Source of the DNA: Monilinia fructicola
Lineage: Eukaryota; Ascomycota; Leotiomycetes; Helotiales; Sclerotiniaceae
Direction: 5' to 3'
Assembly (NCBI GenBank): GCA_008692225.1
Contig: VICG01000008.1
Location: 631,001 to 695,000 of the forward strand
DNA length: 64,000 bases
The notes below the pieces were generated by a model, which was not told the origin of the DNA, did no database searches, and saw only the letters and a program-made list of their open reading frames with translations. A program made the translations under genes and the position numbers. Shown here one piece after another: positions 10,991 through 23,150 of this stretch. Each line of letters starts with the position of its first letter. Position 1 is the stretch's first letter.

Positions 10991-12575
10991 ATGAATTCTC
11001 CGCAAGTACCCCCTCGAGCTATCATTTTCGACATAGGCGATGTCCTCGTAAAATGGTCGGCTAAAACGACGACAAGTATTCCTTCTGGAAAGCTGAGAGA
11101 GATTCTATCGACGCCTATCTGGTTCAGCTATGAACGTGGAGGGATTAATCGAGACGTTTGCTACGAGATGAGCGCTCAACAATTCTCACTCCCTGCAAGC
11201 GAGATCGCAGAGGCCTTTGCACAAGCGCGTGAGTCTCTACAGGCTGATCATTCTATAGTCTCGTTCATTAGGGAGTTAAGGAGGAATCCTACCATTCGGG
11301 TGTATGCCATGTCCAATATTGGCAAAGAAGATTTCGAGGAGCTTGAAACAAAAGTAGATTGGCTACTTTTTGATGGCGTGTTCACTTCCGCATCAGCAGG
11401 TATGCGAAAACCAGAATTGGGATTTTACTCCCATGTCTTGAATTGTATCGGGTTGGCTGCCAACCAAGTAATTTTCATTGATGATAAAAACGAGAATGTC
11501 GATGCAGCAAGAACCGTGGGAATTCGAGGGCTTGTCTTCGGAGAGTGGACAGTTGACACGTTACGTGAAATACTTTATAGTCCAATCGGTAAGGGATGGA
11601 GATGGTTGTACCAGAATGCAAATCAGTGCGATTCAATAACCACAAGTGGATTCACCTTTGCGGATAACTTTGCGAAATTATTGATTGTGGATATCTTGCA
11701 GGATCAGTGAGTCCAAGATGCTTGCATCGTGAAATTGAAACCACGCTGAGATAGTTATTGACACCATTCTTTTAGAACTCTTGTGGATATCAGCTGGGGA
11801 TCCAGTCAAACCTGGAATTTCTTCGCCGACAAGGACGAAAGAGGCTATTTCCCTGACGACCTTGATACAACGTCTCTCGCTTTGTTAGCCCTTCGACCAT
11901 CAGCTAAAACAGTCTCATCAGTTCTCAGCAAGATGGCCGAATATGTCAATGACGACGGCACTTTTCAGGTAATCATCATAGCTTTACCAGAGGAACAATG
12001 GCAGACTCCTTTGCTAAACAGTACTACAGACTTATTTTGACCGTGACAAGAAACGTGTTGACCCAATTGTCAGCGCAAATATCCTCGCATGTTTTTACTT
12101 TTATGGCCGCGGGCACGAATTCGGCCGCACACTCCAAATCATATACTCAATGCTTTTAGATCGTTCCTATATGCAAGGAACCCGATACTACAACAGTGCA
12201 GATTGTTGCCTAGGCTTCATAGGACGTCTAGTCCGGTCATCAAATGATTCCCAACTTAGAATGACGTTGAAGCCGTTGTTGAAATTGCGAATGCGTGAAC
12301 GCGTTGGCTTGGATGGCAACGCATTGGATTTGGCCATGCGTATTATCACGTGCAACCACGTGGGCATTGCATGCGAAGACGATCGTCGTGCTCTTTTGGA
12401 TATGCAATGTAATGATGGGAGTTGGGAAGCTGGTTGGATGTACCAGTATGGAGGTAATGGAGTAAAAATTGGAAATTGCGCGGTGACTACTGCAATGGCG
12501 GTTGCAGCACTTTCTTCGCAAAATATTCGGAATGTGATGAAGGACCAGGACGTCAATAATAATGATGTACTGTAG
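10991..12575 (+). CDS. HAD-fused class II sesquiterpene cyclase (drimane-synthase type)
   Basis: Three exons (10991-11706, 11776-11968, 12030-12575; donors GTGAGT and GTAATC, acceptors TTTTAG and CTACAG) encode 484 aa in frame. Residues 1-235 form a haloacid dehalogenase-like domain: nucleophile motif FDIGDVL at Asp14, Ser motif YAMSNIG, Lys in MRKPELGFY, and motif IV FIDDKNE at 164-168, which also reads as DDxxE. Gly16 replaces the second Asp of the usual HAD phosphatase DxD. The C-terminal half is a terpene-cyclase beta-type helical domain with PDDLDTTSLALLAL; DLDTT (267-271) is the DxDTT acid motif of class II cyclases that start by protonation. This architecture is that of fungal AstC/AncC-type enzymes, which cyclise farnesyl diphosphate to drimane products. 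Exact product is unknown. There is no signal peptide, so it is presumably cytosolic. No P450, transferase or transporter gene lies adjacent. Confidence 0.87.
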
Positions 12576-14782
12576 CACAGGGGCATTGGATACCAGAATA
12601 TCCATAGGATATGACATACCAACAATATACAATTCATCTTGACTTGAAAGGATAATGTGTTGCTTTGGCAAAAAAGATGCAGACTCGCGAAGGGTTTTCA
12701 GGTGCTGATCAGTATAGATAGATGGGATATCGACTATATCAAAGCATATCAGAATACAGGAAAACGAATGTCAAATCGCTTCTAAAGAAAGTTCAATACA
12801 GAAATCTGAAAGACAACATATAATGCAGATAAAGAAACAACGTGGAGAAATGTTTAGCAGTTGAAGATATCAAATATTGGATGATAAGATTACAATATGA
12901 AATTTACACATGTGGTGGCAGAATGGAAAGCGGTGTAACCGAAAGTTGTGGAATGTCTAACAGACCGGAAATAAACCCACGCTACCTAGCTAGTCCTTAT
13001 TCCCAGTCGATGTAGCTTTTCATGATTTGGCGATAGCAACAACAATTTCTCATCTGTAGGTGAAGGAAGGAATACTTCTAGGAAAATTATCAGATATTCA
13101 GCAAAAGATCATGAGGATTCCAAGATGTGATTTCTGCCAAAGACGGTGAGATGCTGGAACTTCTAACGTGAGATGTATGTATTTCTACTCCGTCCACGTG
13201 AGAGATGCCCATAAGGTTATTCAAAGGACGACCTCGGGATCCTCTGAATACCTCAGGTATCCTAGTGTAAATTTAGAACTATTGGGGCTATGAAGATGAG
13301 TGTAAACATCAATCATATGGTAGATTATGCTTTTCTAGCTTCTCTCATTAGGTGCCGTATCCAGGTAGATACCGGTAATGAACGAGACAGGATATTCTGG
13401 AACCGCCAAGTGATAGCAAGACAATATCGCACCAGGAACAGTAATAGTAGGTGAGAGATGTCTCCCTCTCAACATATTTCGATCAGCAAGTATCATAACC
13501 TATAGCTTTACACTTGTGCTTGAGATATTATCACATGACCATTCCCGCAGCGTGGGATTTCGGATCATGATCAGCGAGCCTCTCACTAGAGATAGAAACA
13601 TCTTCCACAAAGTAATTTGAATCAAGTGTTTTATCCTTTCATCAATGATCCGACCATGAATCCCAAGGATAAAACATCCTAGAGGAGATACGTCTAACTC
13701 CAAACCTTAGAAACGCGTGATCATCATCTATAAAGAACTAGATTCGGATAACAAATCATGAATCATGAATCATGAATCATGATGTCAGATGTCAGTCGGG
13801 GCTCAGACTACAGTATGGCTTAGCATAAGGTTCAAACGCAAAAACTGATTGCGCCTACTTGCAAGTTGCAACTACAGTAGCTGCCCAGCTGCGTGCCGAT
13901 AATTAATGCTGTTTTCAGCTGAACGAAAGAGGCGAAGCATATCATACAAACAGAAAACACAAACAGAACTTCACTTCACTTCTCAATGAATTTGTAGACA
14001 TTGAGCATACTAATCTCAAGATGCTGTGCAAGATCATATCATACATAATGGCTGAATCCGGAATATCCGCTTCGAAACGGTAGGTGACTATCGTACGTCA
14101 GCGATAGATACTGTACCTAGTAGACATAACCTTCGTTGCTATCTACTAGTATGTACTATGTAGTAGAAGACAGGAAATCCTTCCCGTCAAATTTGATGAG
14201 CAGCACAAAATTGCAAACGCCAGTAGCCGACGCGTATTATTGATGCAAAGAGATACACGTCAAGAGTTCTCAACTGCCCATGCGTACGAATAGAACTAAC
14301 ATGTGAGACTTCGTGACTTTACATACATACATACACCTGGGCAGTACGAACAAAGAAAATTCTCGGCCGGCTGTAGATCCATCCACTATTGACCAAGAAA
14401 AACCGGACGCCATGCCTCTTGGTCATCGAACTAGGCTTCGTGCTGTAATTCGACAGGTAGGAACTCAGGAAGGAGTCTTGGAATGAGAATCTGAGAAAAG
14501 TTTGATTTTACTTTGGATGATTCGCCGTTTGTGTTCTATAGAACTGCTTATCTTGATTTTGTGAGCGGAGTCGAAGTTTTATTTAACTTTGCGTGAATCT
14601 TCCCTCCACACACGTTACGAGTGATCGATTGCTTTTGATACTTTCTACACCCTTTTGAATATCCCACCATACTTTTTATTATCAACATCATCGATACGCA
14701 CAATACAATACAATACAATACAATACAATACAATAACACTACCAAGTACCCTTCAAGAGATACCGAATCAAAGATTAACAAT
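12576..14782. other. intergenic, no gene recognised
   Basis: AT-rich 2.2 kb. It contains a short ATGAATC tandem (about 13757-13783), CATA repeats (about 14324-14337) and, just upstream of the RCR gene, a (CAATA)n tract at 14701-14735 that would fall in its 5' leader or promoter. No supported exon. Confidence 0.45.
14701..14735. repeat. (CAATA)7 microsatellite in RCR gene leader
   Basis: Seven direct CAATA units lie 48 bp before the RCR gene ATG. Confidence 0.9.
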
Positions 14783-15369
14783 ATGGGTGCCCTTCCAATC
14801 GATACCCGCGAAGCTTTGCATCTGAATGATATCTATTCGAGAGCTACTTGCTACAGCCGAAACTATGGGTTCGTATTCTCTATCGTTGTTGCTTCGATGA
14901 AAGTCGGATGCCGCAATTTGAGCATGAAACTAACTCCATCACAGATATTACCGCTGTCGCTCTGCCTGGAGTCGCTTTGGAAGATGGGTTCTCGCGGGGA
15001 TATTGATATTTGTCGCGATTTTCTTTTTCTTTATCATTCTGTACGTATTAATTCCATATCGATCACCATTATCATGATCATCATCACCATCACCATCACC
15101 GTCGGCACAACCTCGTCCTCAACCAAACCAAACTAACATCCCCTCACAGCTGCATTAGCAGACGTCGCCGTCGTCGCAACCAGATCAGCTCCGGCAATCA
15201 ACCCATGGCTTACTCCCAACCCACGAATACGTACAATCAACCTCCAGCCCAACCATATGCTCCGCCCCCTGGTGTGCCTCCTTCGTATGGGGGTGGCCAT
15301 GCGGGTGCGAATCAGGATTATTATGGTACGAGTGGGGTGACGCAACCGACGAATGTTTATACAAAGTAA
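14783..15369 (+). CDS. RCR-type single-pass membrane protein
   Basis: Three exons: 14783-14868, 14945-15040 and 15150-15369 (donors GTTCGT and GTACGT; acceptors ATCACAG and CTCACAG) give 133 aa. The family hallmark is visible: Cys/Tyr-rich segment ending GYYRCRSAWSRFGRW, a ~20-residue hydrophobic helix (VLAGILIFVAIFFFFIILLC), then a stop-transfer RRRRRR cluster. The cytosolic tail is Pro/Tyr/Gln-rich with PPPGVPPSY-like motifs. This matches the fungal RCR family (chitin synthesis regulation, resistance to Congo red); yeast Rcr1/Rcr2 act in the endomembrane system and use PY motifs to recruit Rsp5-type ubiquitin ligases. PPSY here is a plausible such motif. Molecular function of filamentous members is little defined. 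The short exons and first intron hide the gene: reading through intron 1 produces a false 117-aa frame. Confidence 0.85.
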
Positions 15370-15431
15370 CGTTAAGTAATGGGATGGGATATGCTGGATT
15401 GGGGATACGTCATAACTTGTAAGGCAGGAAA

Positions 15432-15480
15432 GGATTGGATTGGATTTTATTGGATTGGATTGGATTGGATTGAATTGGAC
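15432..15480. repeat. (GGATT)n microsatellite
   Basis: Imperfect GGATT units (with TTATT and GAATT variants) directly 3' of the RCR gene. Confidence 0.85.
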
Positions 15481-17193
15481 TGGATTGAATTCATTGGAAC
15501 AGAACAGCGGTCAGAAAGAATGACTGAATCAATCAATGGATGGATGGATGGACGAATGGATGGACGAATGGACGAATACAAAGCGTTAGTGCATAATGAT
15601 TAATGAATAACAAGTACGTTGGAGTTGGCGCTGATTCTTTGAGAGAGGATCATACGGTATATGATACGATCTATGATACGATCCATCCCTAGTTAAATTT
15701 TTCAATTCAAATTCACCTCAAATTCACCGATTCTTTTGTATCTGATAAAAGCTCTTCCTGACATTCATTCATGATGCAAAGGGAAGATCTCACCTCGCAG
15801 TGACAAATGTCGAAGCACCCTTACCCCATACCCACCCAGCCTCAACCACTGCGGAGGATCTGCGCTAGCCTTACTGTAATATATTGATGATGCATACTTA
15901 TTAGGTGGGTAGGAACTCCAACCTTAAGACGACGAACATAAAGCTTCGCCTTGCAATAAATATAACATGAAAAGGCTATAAAGTTAGATTCAGTGACTTC
16001 ATGGCTTCTAACGCCACATTGTAATTATCGCATCGACCATATCAACAACATCCACCATCCAATATCCCCACCATAACCGGGGTCGTTCGACGGGGGTCCA
16101 AAAGTTTGGCCCCGGCGTAAGCTTGGTTCTTGCTTTTACGCAGGTGGAACATGAACCTGGGTGGAACACGAGGTTCGGTTCCCCGCTGTACAAGTTCGCT
16201 ATCTACGCATATCATCACGCACATGGAGGTTTCCTCAGCCATCGACACCTCACGGAGGATCTACACGAAGGGTACAAACGACGCGAGTGCAGCGCAGACG
16301 AGGACGATTTCCCGCCTCGAGTATCCGGACGGATCCGGCGTAATGCCAGGCTGCTTGCTTTACTCTCTCTCGGCATTTGGCATGGGGATTGCCGTCACAG
16401 ACCTCGTGGGTTGGTATACAGCCCCGTCGGCTCTTCTCGATATACCCGATCATTCCTGGATACATTGCAATGACGCGAGAACACAAGGTTCGCCGCATGT
16501 TAAGTATTTCACTCGTGATTGATAGTTCTCCAACACCCCTTTCTATGCCATCTCCTCCCATCGGAGCACACCTTGCAAGCACCGTTATCTCTACCCAACT
16601 AACCTCCTCAAACATCACCAACACTATGATCGCCCCTCCACCACTTCCTTCCTCCAACACGCTTCACCCTTCCAACCCACCACCCAGGTCCCAAAGTCGG
16701 GAGACCCTACCGAATCAAGTTCCCACCCCTTGCACCAGCCCCCCTTCTAAACACAATCCCCTGCTCAAAATCCCGTTGCACCTCCCTACTGTATCATCCT
16801 ACTGTAATTCCGGGCATTCCGCTCCCCGCCCCCACCCCCCGGGAACCTGCACTTATACCCCAGCAACAAATTCGCCACAACAATCTACCTAATCACAAGT
16901 TCACAACAATCACATCGCATCCCCCCACCCAAGCCAACCAACCATCTCTCCACCAGCGATCCCCACGCTCGACACGGGTGCATCCAGTTGCATGTCCCGG
17001 CGCCTGAACATGGATGTGGAACCTCGACGGGGCTGAGATACGTTTTTGCGTCAGACACGTGAGAGCGCGCACTGGTGGTGCGTGCAATGGGAGTTTGATT
17101 CATCGAATGAGAGACAACGGAATTTAATTTGAGGTGAGCCATGCGTATTCTTCTTCAAACACGGCCCGCTACTCATCTATCTCTGTAACTTTT

Positions 17194-17270
17194 GAGGAGA
17201 AGAAGAAGAAAAAGAAGAAGAAGAAGAGGAAAAAGAAGAAGAAAAGGAAAAAGGAAAAAGGAAAAAGCCA
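17194..17270. repeat. (GAA)n purine tract
   Basis: About 75 bp of GAA/AAG units interspersed with GGAAAAA, 3' of the DEAH helicase gene. Confidence 0.85.
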
Positions 17271-17492
17271 AAAGCACTGATGCAAACTATGTGAATACCA
17301 ATTCAATTTATCGACACCGATCCCTTCCGCTGCCACGAGACCACGCACTGAAACCCAATCAAATATGCTAAATTTCGTACATTTTTTTCTACGACTATAC
17401 AAGTAATGATACCATTTTGCACACATCAAGAGATGCATCAAAACCATGATGCACAAGAACATCCATCTTATGTAGAACAAGCACAGCCGATA

Positions 17493-20400
17493 TCAATCCT
17501 TCTTTACCTGTAACTTGTACCACGTCCTAAAATTTCTCGGCTCAACCGGCGGGCGTCTTTTGGCTTTTTGTCTTATGCCTTCTCGGTTTTGAAATTCGTG
17601 GACTTCCATCTTGCTGAGAAAATCTCCAAGATAGTTGCGTCTGTTTTGATGGGTCACGCTGGCATTCGCGGCATTCGCCACCCCCTCGCCTTCTTTTGAG
17701 CCTTCTTTTGAGCCTTGCAGAAGTTCCGCAACGTTTCCTATCCATGCACATGATCAGCTAGATTATCCCACAACGAACCTAAACACTTCTTGAAGAATAT
17801 CATGAATGAGACCTACCTTCGTAAGGAGCTTTTGACCACCGTTGAACTGGAACAGATTCAAAATCCGAATCGCTTTCGGTGGTGGTGCTTGCGTCAAGGG
17901 CACCATTCACGAGATCCATAAACGACTCGTAAGAGTCTTCTTCTTCTCCTCCTCCGTCTTCTTCTCCAAGAGGTGATTCTAATGCTGTTTCCTCGGATGG
18001 CGTTTTCGACAAATTCCAAAACTTTTGCAAGTGCGTAGCGAGATTTAATTCATATTCGCTGGTGGCTCTTTCGATATCTTGTTCTTCAATCAACAATTCC
18101 TTCACCGCATTGGCCAAGACATGAGATATTTTGTTGTCCACTTTGTATTCACCCTTGGCCAAATCGCGAAATACCGTCCTCTCCAATTGTCGCAGTACAC
18201 CATTAAATCGTAAAAGTGTTTGCGCCGCAGTACCTTGCACCCCCTTAACTTCGTCTCTGCTCCGCACATCGAATGGAAGCCATCGATCAACTAGAACTTG
18301 GTCTATATCCGCATCACTTCGATCCAGAGCCCCGCCAAATAGAGATGCCATAAAAGGAGTTACCGCAGTTGTGCGTTGCATAACTAGTTGTTCATCGGTA
18401 ATAAGAGTGAGTGTGTTAAACGATAGCAACTTAGGCTTGTTTTTTGATGGTGACGTGATGCCTTCAACCTCTATGGCAGGCTCCTGCATGGGATGATTAA
18501 TAGAGGAAGGGTGTATAGAGACGAGTACTTTTTCGTTAGCAACTATTTGATATTTAGATTTATGACGATCCCATGCACCCATATGGGGGTATGAGCCATA
18601 TACAATAAGTGCTCTAATCAGTTCGTCTTGCTTTGAGTTTTCATTCAGTAGATTTCCCCCATACTCTGCACCATCTGCATCGACGATATCATCCTGCTGA
18701 GCATCTGATACCAAATCAGATAGTTCAAGCCCATGCTGAATTGACCGTACGAGCTTTTTTACTCTCTCTCAAATTTGGGCACACTTAGAAATTTCTGGCG
18801 TGCAAATGAGCGCATAATTTCAGGTCCGTCAAATTCTTCCAGGTCACGAAGTGCACGGAATGCATTGAGCATGGCTATATGATCGCTTTTAGAAGCTTTT
18901 CCAAATCCCCTGATTGCCGCATCAGATTCATCTTTCAAAATTGGCGGCCTTACTTGAAGTATCTCATCGTCCAGTGCTCCAAGAATTATCATGGGATCCA
19001 AACAACGGAAGATGATTCCGAGAATTATCATTTTGCCAAGTGAGGGTTTCAGCGGCAACCTTCCAAGCAATTGGCCAAGAGGAGTGACCTTTTCCGTATC
19101 GGTTAATGCCCCAACGTTCTTGAGACTTTCAATGCTTGAAATAATTGCTTGTGGTGATGGAGGCTCTGGGGCACCCGCCAAGAAATCTTGGATAGATCCC
19201 TTGTAACCTAGATTCTTGATGTCAAGACAGGTCCTCTGCAAATCATCACGAAACATCTCTGGAGGAGAAATAGGTCTCATGGATTCATAGCGATGTTTTC
19301 TGCATCATGTCAACGTTGAAATATGAACAAAAATCGAAGAAATGACTCACGAAAATAGAGCGTAATAACTACCATTCTGCACACGACCTGCTCGACCGGA
19401 TCTCTGCTTCACACTCGCCTTACTGACCCATTTGCAAGGAAGTGACCGGATTCTCAGCATTTGATGAAAATTGCTTTCCTTGTATTTTCCGGTATCTACA
19501 ACATAGCGGATATCATCGATGGTAATCGAAGTCTCCGCAACGTTTGTAGCGAGAATAATCTTTCGACAACCTGGAGGAACCGGCTTGAAGACCTCATCAT
19601 AACTTCCTGAAATAGAAGAGTGCAATATAAAAATCTTGAACTTTTCCTCGTCATTGAAGTCTACATCTAGAACTTCTTGCGTCCTGAGAAGTGTTTCAAC
19701 ATCATTAATATCTCGCAGACCTGGAAGGAAAAGCAGTATTGCACCATCTTCTGTTGTGCTTGCTATGTGCCCAATCATAATCGCAGCCAAGTCAATAGGT
19801 ACTTGAGCCTCCACCATGTCCATTTTCATCTGATTTTGCAGACTGTCAGGATCATCATCATGGCTATCCCATTTGATCACAGATCCAACCTTTTCGTCCT
19901 TGTCTAAAATCAAACCAGTCCGATCAAGATTCTGTTCACTCTTGACGTAATGTCGAGTCGTTCGTGAATCAAGAAAAGTCCAAATGGCATGATCGTCTGG
20001 GTATGTCTCTTCAAAGGTTTTCATGATATCCTCAAGATAATGGTTTTCGACTGGAAAAGCTCGACCCTCAACATGAAGAACGGGACAGGTAACCTTCCCC
20101 GTTTCGTCCGTGAAAGAGAAATATTCTTGAAACATTTCAGCATCTACTGTGGCGCTCATGAGGCACACTTTTGGGTTACGCTTTCCAGCCTTGATCCTCT
20201 TTTTTATGATATTTTTGATCATAGTCAAAAGAAAGTCAATATCAATATCTCTCTCGTGCACCTCATCAATAATAAGATGTGATATGTTGTCAAGTACCTC
20301 ATCAGCATGATACATTAATTGACGTAAGATGATTCCTGTGGTACAATATGTGATGCTTCCGCGCGGCTTTGGGAGTTTTGTGTCAGAGGCTATATGGTAA

Positions 20401-22470
20401 CCAACTTGATCACCCAAGTCTTGTCCACGCTCATTGGCAACACGATTTGCCACTGAAGTTGCGGCTATCCTTCGGGGCTGTGTGCAGATAACCTTGCAGT
20501 CGCCGCCGCGATCTTGTCGAATATATTCATCAAGAATTATTTGAGGCAATTGGGTCGTCTTTCCGCTTCCAGTTTGCCCAACCAAGATCGAGTATTGATT
20601 GTTCTCAACAAGACTGATCACTTCGGAGGAATGCTTGTTTAGGGGGAGTATGTTGCCTTCTCGATATTTGACAAGAAGTCGATCGTACCGCCACTTCAGT
20701 AAGTGACGGGAGCGTTGTTGAGAAAATTCCTGAGAACATTGAAAAGGGTTTTGGCGAGAAAATGGAGGGGCACCATCATCCACAGACTCATCTGCAGGCG
20801 TTGAAGACAAACCTAGCTCTTCCGTGGCTTCCACAGTACGTTGCATTAGATCCAAACTACTTTGGTGTAGTTCAAGCTTCATAGGAAGAGCCTTGGAAAC
20901 GTATTTTCCGGTTCTTGAGTCTAGCTTTTTTTCGTAATCCACAAGTAGCTCAGGCCGTTCCTTAGCTAGTATTATTGCAGCGGCTAGCGTGACGAGTTGT
21001 TCAATACCATGACGACTGCTTCTTTTGATTTCCTGGTCAAGTATTTTACGAGCAATATTGTTGGGGCCCTCAGCAAAAGCTTGACCTGTCCAATATCCAT
21101 CATTGTGGCGCATTTTCTGGATTGTTACTTTGCCATTGTAGTCATTGTAAAAATCCAAGAAGTTTCTCGCGTTTTCCGTGCTCAAAGTGATTGGTCGTTT
21201 TAATGAATGAGAGGGTACAGGATTTGCAATGTGGTACTTCTCAGCTTCCCGTTTGAAATTCAAACAAGCCATGGTCTCCACTGAGTTTAGTGAGCGGCCA
21301 GTTGCAGTTGCATAGATGCCATGTTCAGGCAAGGAAATATCAACGGTAAAATATGTTTTTGCCCATTTTTTTCTTTTCGAGGTAAGAACCTGTTTGGAAG
21401 TGACCTTATATTTAGGTATATACAGATAGCTAGCTGCATAGTTAAAAACCTCACGCGTGACACGACTGTTTGTATGTGGGAACTCTTCTTGTGGCGCGGC
21501 TGCTGGTTCTATTTCTGCTGCTGGTTCTATTTCTGCTGCTGGTTCTATTTCTGCTGCTGGTTCTATTTCTGCTGCTGGTTCTATTTCTGCGCTGCTATTT
21601 CCGCTGCCAGTTCCATTTTTGCTGCCAGTTCCATTTTCTTTGCTGATAGAAGATCATGGTTGAGTGTATTCTTTGCCGCTTTGGCGATCCTTGGATGTGA
21701 TACGAGGGATAAGAAGACATCTAACAGCTTTTTTTCTTGGAGCACGAGAAGTAGTCGCAAAAATGCAGCACTTTGAGCTGGAACCTGAGATTGTTAGCCA
21801 GAAGCACATTCTCATCACCCCTGGAGATATGGACCTACCACTTTGGTGGAAATGGCAGTGATTTTCAACGGGGGTTCGGTAGGATTTCTTGACAAAGTTG
21901 ACGAGCCTTTAGTGAGATTGCATGTCAGGTGACATGTATTGAGAGTTTTGCCAGTCAAGTAGCTTGGGCCATTCTCTGGAGTATACTGCACACATTGCGT
22001 CTCAAAAGTACATAACCCTTCCTTTTGCACATATGGTAAGAGACGCGCGAAGGACAAAATGAAAGATAAGTCACGGCACCCTGATCTACCAGACAGAATA
22101 ACCTTAGCCAACGCAGGGCGTTTCTCTAAAATCCTGTCTACCGCTTCCCAGTCAATCGGGTCTTTCAGAAATATTGCTGTGGACGGAAGAGGTACACCGA
22201 GCTCATCTGGTAGATTGGAATTGGGAGGAATCTGAAATAACCAATGGTTCGTAGTGGAAGGCTGGGGATTCTCGTCACGGGAATCATCTTGTAGAGCAAG
22301 AGATGTTGAATAATACTTTACAGATAAGTATTTCTTACTTCGAATCCACTGTGTCGATGCATGGCGGCGATGTAGTGGATTGAATAGCCGACCGTAGGGA
22401 ATCTGATGAACGTCAATTAATCGTATATCAGATATGGATGGCAAACAGTACAAACCAATTTTCTGATCAT
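17493..22470 (-). CDS. large DEAH-box RNA helicase, mitochondrial-type leader, two apparent frameshifts
   Basis: Five exons fit: 22470-22456, 22402-21839, 21784-19351, 19299-17817 and 17737-17493 (about 1,580 aa). Exon 1 (MIRKL) plus exon 2 gives an Arg-rich, acid-free start (IPYGRLFNPLHRRHASTQWI), typical of a mitochondrial presequence. Then come a dsRNA-binding-like segment (about 19 kb-side of residue 400) and the DExH core: GQTGSGKTTQLP (motif I, near residue 600), DEVHERD (II), SATVDAEMF (III), ATNVAETSITIDDI (V) and QRSGRAGR (VI). A helical ratchet domain (FRDDLQRTCLDIKNLGYKG) and an OB-fold C-terminus follow. It resembles DHX30/DHX57-type ATP-dependent RNA helicases. Two frame changes interrupt it: within an 18-bp repeat near 21590, and in a GAGAGAGAG run at 18762-18770. 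Both flanking frames are clearly coding, so the gene is either miscalled in sequence or recently broken. Confidence 0.85.
18759..18770 (-). other. frameshift in (GA)n run of the helicase gene
   Basis: The frame ending VPKFERE stops at TAA 18761-18759, while the next frame reads (on the minus strand) ERVKKLVRSIQHGLELSDLV without interruption. Removing one GA dinucleotide would join them. A splice explanation fails: the GTAAAA...TTCAG span is only 27 nt and leaves the wrong phase, and other donors (GTGCCC) are poor. Confidence 0.7.
21505..21633 (-). repeat. 18-bp in-frame tandem repeat (EIEPAA) with frameshift at its end
   Basis: Four perfect 18-bp units (21505-21576) encode Glu-Ile-Glu-Pro-Ala-Ala in the helicase. 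The fifth unit is 14 bp instead of 18 (21577-21590), followed by two diverged units. The 4-bp shortfall puts the upstream exon (KMELAAKMELAAEIAA) out of frame with the repeat and helicase core. Confidence 0.8.
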
Positions 22471-23150
22471 TTAGTGATTAAACTGAGTCACCACTTCAAG
22501 GTCTTACTTCATGGCAGCAAGTGGAAGCATTAAGAGTTTGGGTTTGGGCCAAACGCAGGTGATAGTTATTAGTAAGGTTAGTTAGTGTAGTCTTCATGTT
22601 TTTTTTTCCCCTGCGTCTATTATTTACGAGGATTAAGGCGGTGTGGTGGCAGAACAAGGTTATGCTGCTTGTACACGCAAATCACGTGTACAAGGTGTAT
22701 CTAAGCATTTGGTTACATATCTAGAAATGGGAAAAGGGAAAATGGAATTTGATGCTATCAGCTTGCTTTCTAATCTTCACTAAAGAGCTCTGGGATTTAG
22801 AACTAGTATATATCTATCATTCTTATTCATCACAGATTCTTCAGGTTTCAGGTTCCGATATACAACCAAGAGACTTTTATGTCATGTGATTCAATGTGCT
22901 TATATACGTGCCCCAACTATTGCGTGCACGTGGTAGGCAACCCATCACGAAAAGGAGAAAGCTTCTTCCACCTAAAGCTATCGGTATAACATTTGTATCA
23001 TAACCTTCTATGAGTAACGTTATGACTCCTTTCCCAGAACCAACACATTGATCTTGATACACTTTCACCATATGCATTTCTTATCACCTATAGCTACCGA
23101 TAAATCACGAAACTCTCTTTGTCACCGAACATTCATTATATATATATATC
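22471..23150. other. intergenic between helicase and pseudogene
   Basis: Probable promoter of the minus-strand helicase. AT-rich; (AT)n at 23140-23149. No exon seen. Confidence 0.4.

Larger units (their letters stand above)
15370..17492. other. intergenic with microsatellites and ambiguous ORFs
   Basis: Starts with (GGATT)n at about 15432-15480 and ATGG/ACGA repeats at 15537-15580. At 16040-16660 the GC content rises and open frames exist on both strands (plus 16123-16522, minus 16042-16248 and 16250-16660); none carries a recognisable domain and the strand cannot be chosen. 16520-17150 is pyrimidine-rich. A (GAA)n tract spans about 17194-17270. Confidence 0.4.

Noticed and set aside
16042..16660. 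GC-rich region with frames on both strands
   Set aside because: No domain, and neither strand is clearly favoured; reported only as ambiguous intergenic sequence.
18717..18765. A short intron to explain the helicase frame break
   Set aside because: The GTAAAA...CAG span is 27 nt and gives the wrong phase; other donors with correct phase are non-consensus, and the bases would otherwise encode a sensible linker.
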